Origin: Candidatus Thioglobus sp.
GTDB lineage: Bacteria > Pseudomonadota > Gammaproteobacteria > PS1 > Pseudothioglobaceae
Length of the DNA stretch: 62,675 nucleotides
Direction of reading: 5' to 3'
NCBI GenBank assembly: GCA_028228555.1
Contig: JAOJBP010000009.1
Location: 1-62,675 of the forward strand
The notes beneath the pieces were generated by a model, which had not been told where the DNA came from, searched no databases, and was given only the letters and a program-made list of their open reading frames with translations. Below, piece after piece: positions 1 through 9,644 of the stretch (positions within the stretch are counted from its first letter, which is position 1; each line of letters starts with the position of its first letter). The translations under genes were made by a program, and so were the position numbers.

Positions 1-210
1 GATGAATTATTTGCACTTAAGAGTGAAATCACCATCGACTTAGAAACGCAAACTATTCGTACAGATTCACAAACATATGACTTTGAAGTTGATCAGGAGC
101 GCAAACGTCGACTGATCAATGGCTTGGATGATATTGGTCTTACCTTGCAATATGCCGATGAGATTAAAGCTTTCGAAGTACAATACTTCAAAACCTATTC
201 TTGGATATAG
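1..210 (+). CDS. leuD: 3-isopropylmalate dehydratase small subunit, C-terminal end (partial)
   Basis: The window opens inside a forward reading frame that ends with TAG at 208-210. The 69 visible residues carry the LeuD C-terminal signature RRLINGLDDIGLTLQ, followed by a short tail ending in SWI. LeuD is the small subunit of isopropylmalate isomerase, which works with LeuC in leucine synthesis in the cytoplasm. The start and catalytic swivel region lie outside the window. The ruvA start codon follows six bases after the stop, so the two genes are probably co-transcribed. Confidence 0.9.
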   Translation, partial: DELFALKSEITIDLETQTIRTDSQTYDFEVDQERKRRLINGLDDIGLTLQYADEIKAFEVQYFKTYSWI

Positions 211-216
211 TTAAAA

Positions 217-807
217 ATGATTGGTCGCTTAACTGGAAAAATTCTAGAAAAAAACCCTCCTGAAATCTTGCTTGAGGTTGGTAACATTGGCTATGAAATA
301 CTTTGCCCAATGTCCAGCTTTTATGAAATGGGTGATCAAAGCGAAATTACACTGCATACACATTTTCACGTTAAAGAAGATGCTCAGACCTTATATGGAT
401 TTATTTCTAAAGATGAAAAAACACTTTTTAGAGAGTTAATTCGCGTTAACGGTATTGGTCCAAAAGTGGCACTTGCGATTTTGTCTTATTTGAATACCGC
501 CTCACTCATGAATGCAGTTGCTAATGAGGATGATGTTTTATTAGCCAAAACACCAGGTATTGGCAAAAAAACTGCACAAAAGCTTATTGTTGAGCTCAAA
601 GATCGTTTGGCTAAGCTAGAACTGCATGGCTCAAATAATCAACTTGTGACAGCCAGTATGAATATCAATCCAAATACTCAAAAAGCCTCCCAAGCTTTAC
701 AAGCACTTGGTTTTAAAGCCAAAGAAGCTGAAAAAATGCTAGCAGCTATTAAAGACGACACTCTGTCAACGGAAGAACTCATTCGTAAAGCTTTACAAAA
801 TAAGTAA
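217..807 (+). CDS. ruvA: Holliday junction branch migration protein RuvA
   Basis: RuvA tetramers bind four-way DNA junctions and direct the RuvB motor during recombinational repair. The 196 residues begin MIGRLTGKIL, the normal RuvA start, with an N-terminal OB domain to about residue 63. The helix-hairpin-helix repeats follow (VNGIGPKVALAIL near 78 and TPGIGKKTAQKLI near 112). The C-terminal domain III (QALQALGFKAKEAEKML) contacts RuvB. Length matches the family (203 in E. coli). It follows leuD closely. ruvB and ruvC are not adjacent here, as leuD precedes it and a convergent gene follows. Confidence 0.97.
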   Translation: MIGRLTGKILEKNPPEILLEVGNIGYEILCPMSSFYEMGDQSEITLHTHFHVKEDAQTLYGFISKDEKTLFRELIRVNGIGPKVALAILSYLNTASLMNAVANEDDVLLAKTPGIGKKTAQKLIVELKDRLAKLELHGSNNQLVTASMNINPNTQKASQALQALGFKAKEAEKMLAAIKDDTLSTEELIRKALQNK

Positions 808-959
808 GACTGGTTATAAAATTTTGGAAATAATGCGAATTTTGAAATTTATCCGTTTATTTTAAGTAAAAAAAGCTAGAAAAGGCTTAAAAAGGCTATT
901 TAATAGTCAAAATTCTTAATTTATTACAAAATATTGGATATTTTCAAAATATTAAAAAA

Positions 960-3900
960 TTATAAACCAATCCTCTTCTTTTTGAATCTTTCAAGCCATT
1001 TAATGATTTCATAATTCATTAAATATAGGCATGGTAATAAGATCATTGTCATCAGAGTGCCAAATAACAACCCGTAGCCAAGTGCGAGTGCCATTGGCTG
1101 CAAGAGATGGTCTGTACCACCAAGACCGTAAGCCAATGGGATAATACCTGCCAACGTTGTTAAGCTTGTCAGTACAACGGCGCGAAGCCTATCTTTAACA
1201 CCTTTAACAATCCACTGATGAATGGTTAGTTCTTCTAAGGCCTTGTCTTTCAAGTAGTTAAGATGCGATACAAGCACTAACGAATCATTCACAATAACAC
1301 CAACCAGTGCTAAGACTCCTAAAATCGCAAAAAAGCTTAATGCCTCTCCATGCAAAAAGAATGCCCAAATAACACCGATAACTGAAAATGGAATGGCGCT
1401 TAAAATTATTAATGGCTGCGTATATGAATTAAACAACAAGACCAGTAACAAGAAAATACCAATAACCGCCATTAAGAACGCTTGCTTAAAGCTATCCATG
1501 GATTTCGCGGTTTCCTTAGCACCACCTTCAGAAATAGCTCGCACAGAAGGAAAATTATTATCCAGATCAAGTTGTAGTAAAACCTCTTTCATTACCTCGC
1601 TGGTAGATGTCTTTTCATCATTAACACTAGCACTAACCATAATAGATCTAAGGCCGTTATAGTGATTAAAATCAGGCTCACCGATGATTTGACGAATACT
1701 AGAAAAATTTACTAGTGGAATGACGCGCCCTTTTTTATTGACTACTTTTAACGATTCTATAAAGACTTCTGATTTTTCCAAATCGCCCAAATAAAGTCGA
1801 AAATTAACATCGTTTTGCCCTTCGCGAATGTTGGTCACATCAATACCAGTAAAGGCAGCTCGTAAATATCGATTAACGGTTGAAAAATCAATATCAAGGC
1901 GCGCCATTTTTTCAAAATCAAGTTTTACTTCAATTCGATCCTTTCCAGGCTCATCATCTCTATTGACATTATCAACGCCTGAAATATTTAATAAAATTTG
2001 CTCAAGTTTATTAGCTGCTTGGAGATTTTCAGAGCCTGCTTGACTGACCAAGTTAATTTCTACATCCTCGCCTTGTGGAGGACCAGGTCTTCTCACTGAA
2101 AATTTTAACTTTTCTACTTGGTCTATCTCATTTTTACTCGCTTTTAAATTCTTTAGAATATCTTTGGAGCTTTTATCACGCTCTGAGGCTGGCAATAGTT
2201 CAATGGTCATATTTGCCTTGTGTGTAAAATACTTACCCACATCTGACGTCACTGAAACTAAATCATCACCAACAATTCGATCAATTAATGCCTCTACTTG
2301 CTTGACCTTAGCTTCTGTATTGTTTAGCGATGAACCAGCGCTCATTGTCATGCGAACGTTAATTGTATCAACGCCCACTGCAGGGAACAAGGTGAACTTC
2401 ATTTGCGTACTTGCAAAATAAATTGAAATTACCAGAGCTACACTAAAAATTGCTATTATCCAATAGTGAAAATTTAATATCTTGGATAAAAAAACTTCAA
2501 ATTTGTTTTCAAAATATTCGAACCAATTATGCTTTTTTTGCTTTTCATTTGATCCGGCTAAATGTGCAGGTAATGCGAGTGATACCTCTAAAAAAGACAA
2601 GGTGAGTGCAAAAATAATTACCAGTGGAATCACGTAAATAAATTTACCCATCATGCCTCCCATTAAAAACATCGAAGAGAAGGCTAAAATTGTTGTTAAG
2701 ATTGTTGTCACTACCGGCATAATAACGCGCCTAAAACCATGAGCGGCTGACTTAAAGTTATCTTCACCAGTTTGCTTATAGTGATAAATACTTTCTGCCA
2801 CAATGATGGAGTCATCCACCACAATACCTAGTACCAAAATCATGGCTGCTAGTGAGATAAGATTAATGGTTTCGCCTGTTGCACCTAATAATGCCACTGT
2901 ACCTAATAACGATACAGGCAAGCTAACTGCAACCCAAAATGCGGTTTTAAAAGATAAAAATGCACCCAATACTATTAATACTAATAACAATCCGATCAAG
3001 CCATTATTGGTCACAATATCTAATCGGTTACGTACGTATTGAGACAAGTCAGATGAATAAAAAATATCTAACTGATTGTTATATTTGCCGCCCGTTTTTT
3101 CCATGTACGCTTTAACCAAATCAACTGTGGTTATGACATCAGCTTGTGCTTGTTTTTTTACTCGCAGAACAAAACCTTTTTTACCGTTGACACGGACAAT
3201 TGATTTTTCTTCTACATTTCCAGACTCAATAACTGCAATATCTTTAAGTCTAACGACCAACCCTTCAAACGTAGATTTAACAATAACCTCGCTGACGTCA
3301 GTTGCTGCATCAAATTTAGACAATACAACAATGGTTTTTTCATTTTTATCATTATGATTGCTGCCCACAGTGTAACGCTGATTTCTTTGGGTAATTGCAC
3401 TCATTACTTGTGGCAAGGAAAGCTCATATTGATAAAGTTTTTCTGGATCAATACGTATTTGGATTTCTTTATCTAAATAACCATCTTTAGTAACTTCTGA
3501 TACACCTTCGATCGACTCTATCGATTGAGCAATACCATCAACTATGCCTCTTAATTCTGCGTAATCTATTTCTTCGCTACTAAGACTGATTTTTATAATG
3601 CTTTTTCGGGAAGTCTTACGGTCTATAACACGTGGTAAATCTACGACCTCTTCAGGTAGTGACTTAATGCGATTAACAACATTACGAACTTCTTGCTTAA
3701 GCTCAGATAAATCACTGACATCTTGTGAGAAGGTAATGATAATTGAAGACACGCCTGCTCGAGAGGTTGAGGTAAATTTATCAATGCCTGTGACACCGCT
3801 TAATTCATCCTCAATGACATTGGTAATATTTTGCTCGACATCCTCTGGAGAGGCACCTGGATAGCTGGTGACAATTGTCATTACTTCAAAATCTACAGCA

Positions 3901-4016
3901 GGAAATTGATCACGCTGTATGTTGTTAAGACTAACAAGTCCAAGTGCAATAACACTGATGCTAAAAACCAATGCTAATTTTTTCTGCCTAACTAAAAAAT
4001 CAAGTAAACCATTCAT
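960..4016 (-). CDS. RND superfamily efflux transporter (AcrB/HAE-1-like)
   Basis: This inner-membrane proton-driven pump of 1018 residues has the RND layout: a first membrane helix (residues 12-30), a large periplasmic loop, a helix bundle around 335-470, a second periplasmic loop, and a final helix bundle from about 850. The helix 4 proton-relay pair is present as GIVVDDSIIV. In helix 10 the position of the AcrB lysine-asparagine pair reads asparagine-aspartate (GVIVNDSLVL), a form seen in some RND branches. No membrane-fusion or outer-membrane channel gene is adjacent. It lies 77 bases downstream of typA on the same strand. Substrate is unknown. Confidence 0.9.
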   Translation of the reverse strand: MNGLLDFLVRQKKLALVFSISVIALGLVSLNNIQRDQFPAVDFEVMTIVTSYPGASPEDVEQNITNVIEDELSGVTGIDKFTSTSRAGVSSIIITFSQDVSDLSELKQEVRNVVNRIKSLPEEVVDLPRVIDRKTSRKSIIKISLSSEEIDYAELRGIVDGIAQSIESIEGVSEVTKDGYLDKEIQIRIDPEKLYQYELSLPQVMSAITQRNQRYTVGSNHNDKNEKTIVVLSKFDAATDVSEVIVKSTFEGLVVRLKDIAVIESGNVEEKSIVRVNGKKGFVLRVKKQAQADVITTVDLVKAYMEKTGGKYNNQLDIFYSSDLSQYVRNRLDIVTNNGLIGLLLVLIVLGAFLSFKTAFWVAVSLPVSLLGTVALLGATGETINLISLAAMILVLGIVVDDSIIVAESIYHYKQTGEDNFKSAAHGFRRVIMPVVTTILTTILAFSSMFLMGGMMGKFIYVIPLVIIFALTLSFLEVSLALPAHLAGSNEKQKKHNWFEYFENKFEVFLSKILNFHYWIIAIFSVALVISIYFASTQMKFTLFPAVGVDTINVRMTMSAGSSLNNTEAKVKQVEALIDRIVGDDLVSVTSDVGKYFTHKANMTIELLPASERDKSSKDILKNLKASKNEIDQVEKLKFSVRRPGPPQGEDVEINLVSQAGSENLQAANKLEQILLNISGVDNVNRDDEPGKDRIEVKLDFEKMARLDIDFSTVNRYLRAAFTGIDVTNIREGQNDVNFRLYLGDLEKSEVFIESLKVVNKKGRVIPLVNFSSIRQIIGEPDFNHYNGLRSIMVSASVNDEKTSTSEVMKEVLLQLDLDNNFPSVRAISEGGAKETAKSMDSFKQAFLMAVIGIFLLLVLLFNSYTQPLIILSAIPFSVIGVIWAFFLHGEALSFFAILGVLALVGVIVNDSLVLVSHLNYLKDKALEELTIHQWIVKGVKDRLRAVVLTSLTTLAGIIPLAYGLGGTDHLLQPMALALGYGLLFGTLMTMILLPCLYLMNYEIIKWLERFKKKRIGL

Positions 4017-4093
4017 AACGCAAGATTATACCAAAGGTTTTGAACCTTATACAAGCGTCAAAACCTTATACTTTGATGTGTCAGAAAAATTAC

Positions 4094-5899
4094 TTATCGT
4101 GAGCGTTTACGCTCAACTTCCTTTAATAAGCGTTTACGGATACGTGTGTTGTTTGGCGTTACTTCTACCAACTCGTCATCATCAATAAACTCTAAAGCTT
4201 GCTCAAGATCTAGCTTGATTGCAGGTGTTAGCGATACTGCCTCATCGGTACCGGAGGCACGAACGTTAGTTAGCTGCTTACCCTTCATGACATTTATCAC
4301 TAAATCTTTATCACGTGCATGAATACCTACAACCATGCCTTCGTAGACTTCCGTATTATGTTCTACAAAAAACTTGCCACTCTTTTGTAAGTTGAAAATT
4401 GCATAAGCAACTGCCTTACCTTGGTTCATTGAAATTAGTGAGCCGTTTGCACGCTGACCAATGTTGCCTGGCTTTTGAGGCTTGTACGCATCAAAAGTAG
4501 AGTTCATCAAGCCTGATCCAGTTGTTGCTGTTAAGAACTCTGTTCTAAAGCCAATCAAGCCACGTGCAGGAATATTAAAGTCAAGCTTAACACGGCCATT
4601 TCCATCAGGTTGCATATTGGTTAGCTCTGCTTTACGCTCACCTAATTTTTCCATGACCGTACCTTGATGCTGAGATTCAACATCAACACTTAAGTCTTCA
4701 AATGGTTCACAGGTAACGCCATCAATCTCTTTTAAAATAACTTGAGGACGGCCAACAGCTAATTCAAAGCCTTCGCGACGCATAGTTTCAATAAGTATTG
4801 ATAAATGAAGCTCACCACGACCAGATACTAAAAACTCTGATGGATCTTCTGTGTTTTCAACACGAAGTGCAACGTTATAGATAAGCTCTTTATCTAGACG
4901 GTCGCGAATGTTTCTTGAAGTAATATACTTTCCATCTTGGCCAGCAAATGGCGAATCGTTAACTCTAAAGGCCATTGATACAGTTGGCTCATCAACACTT
5001 AGTGGTGGCAATGCTTCTATAGTTTCAGGATCACAAATAGTATCTGAAATTGAAAGACCTTCAATGCCTGTAATACAAGCAATATTACCTGCCTCAGAAG
5101 AGCCAACATCAATCTTTTCTAAGCCTAAAAATCCCTGTAAATTAGCGATTTTAGCTTTTCTCTGAACGCCATCTGCACCCACAACAACTACTTGTTGGTT
5201 CTTTTTAATGGTACCACGAGTAATACGGCCAATGCCAATAGCACCGACAAATGATGAATAATCTAATGCTGAAATTTGCATTTGCAATGGTGCGTTAACA
5301 TCGACTTCTGGCGCAGCTACTTTTTCAACAATAGTTTCAAACATTGGAAGCATATCGCCTTCACGCACGTCGTCTTCCAATGTAGCATAGCCATTAATAC
5401 TTGAAGCGTAAATAATAGGGAAATCTAGCTGCTCATCAGTCGCACCTAGTTGATCAAATAAATCAAATACTTGGTCGATTACCCAGTCAGGGCGAGCTGC
5501 ATCTTTATCAATCTTGTTAATAACAACAATTGGATTCAGACCTTGATCAAATGCTTTTTTAGTCACAAAACGCGTTTGCGGCATTGGCCCTTCTTGTGCA
5601 TCTACTAATAGTAATACCGAATCAACCATTGATAATACACGCTCAACTTCACCACCAAAATCGGCGTGTCCCGGGGTGTCAACAATATTAATATGGTAAT
5701 CTTTCCACTTAATCGCTGTATTTTTAGAAGAAATCGTAATGCCGCGCTCTTTTTCAAGATCATTTGAGTCCATCATACGGTCTGTTGACTCAAAGCGCTC
5801 CTCGAAAGTTTCTGATTGCTCCAATAGTTTGTCAACCAATGTCGTTTTACCGTGGTCAACGTGGGCAATAATGGCAATATTTCTAAGTTTAGTATTCAT
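4094..5899 (-). CDS. typA: Ribosome-associated GTPase TypA/BipA
   Basis: TypA is a translational GTPase that binds the 70S ribosome and supports 50S assembly and growth under cold or stress. The 601 residues show an N-terminal GTPase domain with P-loop [14 protein letters not shown] (from about residue 12), switch I with RGITI, G3 DTPGHAD and G4 NKID. EF-G-like domains 2, 3 and 5 follow, then the TypA-specific C-terminal domain ([15 protein letters not shown]). Length matches E. coli (607). It is divergent from rlmE with a 91-base spacer. Confidence 0.97.
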   Translation of the reverse strand: MNTKLRNIAIIAHVDHGKTTLVDKLLEQSETFEERFESTDRMMDSNDLEKERGITISSKNTAIKWKDYHINIVDTPGHADFGGEVERVLSMVDSVLLLVDAQEGPMPQTRFVTKKAFDQGLNPIVVINKIDKDAARPDWVIDQVFDLFDQLGATDEQLDFPIIYASSINGYATLEDDVREGDMLPMFETIVEKVAAPEVDVNAPLQMQISALDYSSFVGAIGIGRITRGTIKKNQQVVVVGADGVQRKAKIANLQGFLGLEKIDVGSSEAGNIACITGIEGLSISDTICDPETIEALPPLSVDEPTVSMAFRVNDSPFAGQDGKYITSRNIRDRLDKELIYNVALRVENTEDPSEFLVSGRGELHLSILIETMRREGFELAVGRPQVILKEIDGVTCEPFEDLSVDVESQHQGTVMEKLGERKAELTNMQPDGNGRVKLDFNIPARGLIGFRTEFLTATTGSGLMNSTFDAYKPQKPGNIGQRANGSLISMNQGKAVAYAIFNLQKSGKFFVEHNTEVYEGMVVGIHARDKDLVINVMKGKQLTNVRASGTDEAVSLTPAIKLDLEQALEFIDDDELVEVTPNNTRIRKRLLKEVERKRSR

Positions 5900-5990
5900 G
5901 CGTTTGAGGGTGATTCGAAAAAGACACTATTATCCCCTAACTCTCCTATAATATTATCATTTATTAATGTGAATCAATCACTTAAGACTT

Positions 5991-6608
5991 ATGGGTAAAA
6001 AAAGTTCTTCGGGTCGTTGGATGAGTGAGCATTTGAGCGATGAATACGTTAAAAAAGCTCAAAAAGAAGGGTATCGATCTCGAGCCGTCTACAAACTAAC
6101 AGAAGCAGTTGCTAAAGATAAGTTTATCAAGCCTGGTGATCGGGTTCTTGATTTGGGTGCCGCTCCTGGTAGTTGGAGCCAAGTGGCTATCAACATGGTG
6201 GGTAATAGCGGACAAGTAATTGCAAGTGACATCCTAGATATTGATCCCATTGATGGCGTTGATTTTCTTTGTGGTGACTTTACTCAAAATTCAGTCTATG
6301 AAGAGCTTTTAGCTTTAACAGAAGGTAAAAAAGTTGATGTTGTTTTAAGTGATATGGCACCTAATATGAGTGGCCAGCTCTCAGTTGATATTCCTAAATC
6401 TATGTATTTATGCGAACTCGCACTTGATATGGCTATTAAAACAATAACACCAAACGGGACTTTTTTTATCAAAGTTTTTCAAGGCGCTGGATTCGATGAA
6501 TATGTTAAATCTTGTAAGGTGGCTTTTAACAAAGTTATTATTCGTAAACCTAAAGCATCAAGATCACGATCTAAAGAAGTATATTTACTGGCAAATGGAT
6601 TAAAATAG
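5991..6608 (+). CDS. rlmE: 23S rRNA 2'-O-ribose U2552 methyltransferase RlmE (FtsJ/RrmJ)
   Basis: RlmE methylates the ribose of U2552 in the 23S A-loop using S-adenosylmethionine, a late step in 50S maturation. The 205-residue protein shows the family N-terminus ([19 protein letters not shown]), the SAM motif [13 protein letters not shown], and the K-D-K-E catalytic tetrad in [24 protein letters not shown] and SKEVYLL. Length matches E. coli (209). It is followed four bases later by ispB. Confidence 0.97.
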   Translation: MGKKSSSGRWMSEHLSDEYVKKAQKEGYRSRAVYKLTEAVAKDKFIKPGDRVLDLGAAPGSWSQVAINMVGNSGQVIASDILDIDPIDGVDFLCGDFTQNSVYEELLALTEGKKVDVVLSDMAPNMSGQLSVDIPKSMYLCELALDMAIKTITPNGTFFIKVFQGAGFDEYVKSCKVAFNKVIIRKPKASRSRSKEVYLLANGLK

Positions 6609-6612
6609 TCGG

Positions 6613-7584
6613 ATGAAATATTTTGACGACATCCAGACGCTACTAAAAGAAGATTTAGCACAAACAGATGTTTTATTACATTCACGCCTAAGCTCTAATG
6701 TTGCTCTGATTAACCAGGTCAGTAGTTATATTATTAGCGCTGGTGGCAAGCGTCTTCGCCCACTATTACTATTATTATGTGCGCGTGCCACTCACTACCA
6801 AGGTGAGCATCATCGTTTAATGGCGGTAGTGATTGAGCTTATCCATACTGCCACTTTGTTGCACGATGATATTGTCGATGAATCATCAATACGACGTGGA
6901 AAAAATACCGCTAATGAGGTTTGGGGAAATGCTGCCAGTGTTTTGGTGGGAGATTTTTTATATTCAAGGTCGTTTGAAATGATGGTTGAGCCAGGCTCAA
7001 TGAAAATCATGCAAATTTTATCTAAAGCCACTAATGAAATTGCCCAGGGTGAGGTTTTACAATTACTCAATTGTAAAAATTCGACTCTAACGCAAGATGA
7101 ATACTATCAAGTAATCGAACGTAAAACTGCGGTACTTTTCCAAGCAGCAACACAAATTGGTGGCATTCTTTCAGAAGCAAATAACACTCAAGAGCAGGCT
7201 TTAAAAGATTACGGCTTACATTTAGGCAATGCTTTTCAAATTATTGATGACGTTTTAGACTATGAGTCAGATAGCGACACCATGGGTAAAGAAGTGGGTG
7301 ATGACTTAAGCGAAGGTAAAACCACTCTACCAATGATCTACGCTTTGGCAAATACATCAGGTGCGGACAAGCAATTACTAGAAGATGCAATTAACAATGC
7401 TGATAACACCAAGATTACTAAAGTGGTACAAATATTACAATCAGTTGATGCCTTTGGATACACTCGTAAGCAAGCAAAAAAATCTGCAGATCTAGCTAAA
7501 TCCTCATTAGACAGTATTGATCCATCGCCTTACAAAGATGCGTTAATTCTATTATGTGATTTATCTTTGGCACGTAAGTCATAG
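6613..7584 (+). CDS. ispB: Octaprenyl/polyprenyl diphosphate synthase
   Basis: This trans-isoprenyl diphosphate synthase makes the long side chain of ubiquinone or menaquinone by adding isopentenyl units to farnesyl diphosphate. It has 323 residues, the same length as E. coli IspB. The first aspartate-rich motif is LLHDDIVDES (near residue 82) and the second is QIIDDVLDYESD (near 209), with the GGKRLRP substrate-binding segment near the N-terminus. The exact chain length cannot be read from sequence. Its stop codon overlaps the GTG start of the next gene by one base. Confidence 0.93.
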   Translation: MKYFDDIQTLLKEDLAQTDVLLHSRLSSNVALINQVSSYIISAGGKRLRPLLLLLCARATHYQGEHHRLMAVVIELIHTATLLHDDIVDESSIRRGKNTANEVWGNAASVLVGDFLYSRSFEMMVEPGSMKIMQILSKATNEIAQGEVLQLLNCKNSTLTQDEYYQVIERKTAVLFQAATQIGGILSEANNTQEQALKDYGLHLGNAFQIIDDVLDYESDSDTMGKEVGDDLSEGKTTLPMIYALANTSGADKQLLEDAINNADNTKITKVVQILQSVDAFGYTRKQAKKSADLAKSSLDSIDPSPYKDALILLCDLSLARKS

Positions 7585-9644
7585 TGTTATCTGACGAACT
7601 TAAAGCTCAAATTCGAGATTCATTTATTACGTTAAAGTCTGATATGTCGGATTTTATCGTGCGACCTTCGCAAAACAAAATGATTGCTGAAATCTCTAAA
7701 ACCTTATGTGGAGATTATCAAAATTCTAATAAAATTTTATGTGTGGAAGCGCCTACAGGAACAGGGAAAACTTTCGCCTATCTTCTTAGTAGTATTCCCA
7801 TTGCCAAGGCCAATAAAAAGAAATTAATTGTCTCTAGTGCGAATGTTGCCCTACAAGAGCAGCTTTTATTAAAGGATATCCCTGAGGCTCAAAAATATTG
7901 TCAAGTTGATTTTGAATATGCCTTAGTCAAGGGAAGATCTCGATATGTTTGCATTCGAAATCTAATCAATCTGTGTGAAGATAGCACTTCAGACGACGGG
8001 CTTTTTAATTCAGATTTATTATTTGATGAGCCTCCCGGTAAATATCAGTTAGAAGAAATGGGTGAACTTTTGGAGGATTATTCTGCCAAGAAATGGAGCG
8101 GTGAGATTGACGATCTAATGCGTGCACCTGATCATAGTATTTGGCAAAAAATTAATTGTAATCGCTTTACTTGTACTGCAAAAAGTTGTGAGTTTTATCA
8201 AGATTGTGCTTTTTTCAAGGCTCGTAAGCAAATCACCAAGGCAGATGTAATCATTGCCAACCATGATTTGGTATTAGCAGATTTGGCTTCAGGAAACACA
8301 GTACTGCCTGACGTTGATGATTCGATCTTTATTTTTGATGAAGCGCATCACTTAAGTAGTAAGGCGCTATCGCATTTTTCACTGAGTACGGGCACTGAAT
8401 TCATTAAAACTAGTATTCGCCAAGCCAAAGGTGTGAGTGATCAAATATGCAAAATTACTGAGCAAGATGTGCCCGATATTAATATCAAGCAAATTGATGA
8501 TTATTTATCTGATCTCAATATATTGCTTAAAACCCTAGATTTTGATGAAGATATTTATTTATTTGATCAAGGTATGGTCGATCAACCTATTAAAGATATC
8601 GCAAAAAACCTATTCATTGGTATTGTTAACATACAAAATAAATTTTCTACATTAAGAGAATCTTGGTCTAATTATCTGAAAATAAAAGTTCTAGATAAAA
8701 GCATTAGTGACACAATTAATACCGCTAGTGGCGAATGTGAACAACACCTTGCAGGCATTGTAGAATTGCTATCTTCTTTTTTAAAAAGTGATGATAATTC
8801 TCAATCTCCTCATTCTAGATGGATTGAAAAAAATACATTGGCTAATAAAAAAATTAACTATAGTCTATTTAGTGCGCAAACAGACATATCTAGTAATTTA
8901 GATGCGCTAATTTGGTCGAAAGCTTCTGGCGCAATCCTTACCTCTGCAACTTTATCATCATTAGGCAGTTTTGATCGACTCAACAAGCAGCTAGGGCTTA
9001 AAAAATCTGAGAATCAGTATTTACGCTTACCCTCTCCTTTTGTATTTGACCAAGTTGATTTTATTATTGCTAAATTTAAAGCTAACCCTACTCAAGTGTT
9101 TGATCATACCAAAGAGGTTGCCAGTCAGCTTCTTAAGCGGATTGATACGCAGGAAGGTACTTTGGTTTTATTTGCTTCCAACAAGCAAATGCAAATGGTA
9201 GCCGATATGATTGAGAAAAAACTCGACTGTAGTCTTTTCATTCAAGGTGAGTACCCAAAAAAAACTATCTTAGAAAAGCATATTAATCTGCGAAAAAATG
9301 GCGAAGGTAGTGTCATTTTTGGACTAGATAGCTTTGCTGAAGGTGTTGATCTTAAAGGTGACAACCTAACTCACGTTGTAATTGTCAAACTGCGATTTAG
9401 CGTACCCACATCGCCAATCGATAAAACCTTAGCTGACTATTTACAATCTCAAAATAGAAATCCATTTATGGAGATTTCTTTGCCTGACGCATCGCTAAGA
9501 TTGATACAAGCTTGCGGCCGATTAATTCGCACTGAAACTGATACGGGAAAAATTACTATTTTTGATAATCGTTTAGTGAGTAAATTTTACGGCAAGCAGT
9601 TATTAGCTGCCTTACCAAACTACAACGTCGTTATCGAATCTTAA
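7584..9644 (+). CDS. dinG: DinG-family ATP-dependent DNA helicase (XPD-like, Fe-S)
   Basis: A superfamily 2 helicase of 686 residues. Walker A is APTGTGKTFAYLL (near residue 55) and Walker B is DEAHH. Four cysteines between them (CIRNLINLC, then CTAKSCEFYQDC) match the Fe-S cluster domain of DinG/XPD helicases. Helicase motifs V-VI lie near the C-terminus (LIQACGRLIRT). The start is GTG, overlapping the ispB stop; no ATG fits before residue 21. DinG unwinds R-loops and D-loops, aiding replication past transcription; a YoaA-type role is the alternative. It converges on trkH with a four-base overlap. Confidence 0.85.
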   Translation: MLSDELKAQIRDSFITLKSDMSDFIVRPSQNKMIAEISKTLCGDYQNSNKILCVEAPTGTGKTFAYLLSSIPIAKANKKKLIVSSANVALQEQLLLKDIPEAQKYCQVDFEYALVKGRSRYVCIRNLINLCEDSTSDDGLFNSDLLFDEPPGKYQLEEMGELLEDYSAKKWSGEIDDLMRAPDHSIWQKINCNRFTCTAKSCEFYQDCAFFKARKQITKADVIIANHDLVLADLASGNTVLPDVDDSIFIFDEAHHLSSKALSHFSLSTGTEFIKTSIRQAKGVSDQICKITEQDVPDINIKQIDDYLSDLNILLKTLDFDEDIYLFDQGMVDQPIKDIAKNLFIGIVNIQNKFSTLRESWSNYLKIKVLDKSISDTINTASGECEQHLAGIVELLSSFLKSDDNSQSPHSRWIEKNTLANKKINYSLFSAQTDISSNLDALIWSKASGAILTSATLSSLGSFDRLNKQLGLKKSENQYLRLPSPFVFDQVDFIIAKFKANPTQVFDHTKEVASQLLKRIDTQEGTLVLFASNKQMQMVADMIEKKLDCSLFIQGEYPKKTILEKHINLRKNGEGSVIFGLDSFAEGVDLKGDNLTHVVIVKLRFSVPTSPIDKTLADYLQSQNRNPFMEISLPDASLRLIQACGRLIRTETDTGKITIFDNRLVSKFYGKQLLAALPNYNVVIES

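Noticed and set aside
808-959. AT-rich inverted repeats between ruvA and the RND gene (for example AAAATAT-TGG-ATATTTT)
   Set aside because: They have almost no GC pairs and no convincing T run; such repeats are expected by chance in this composition.
960-4016. Several 60-95 codon forward frames across the RND and typA genes
   Set aside because: They are antisense shadows of strongly supported genes, without ribosome sites or family features.
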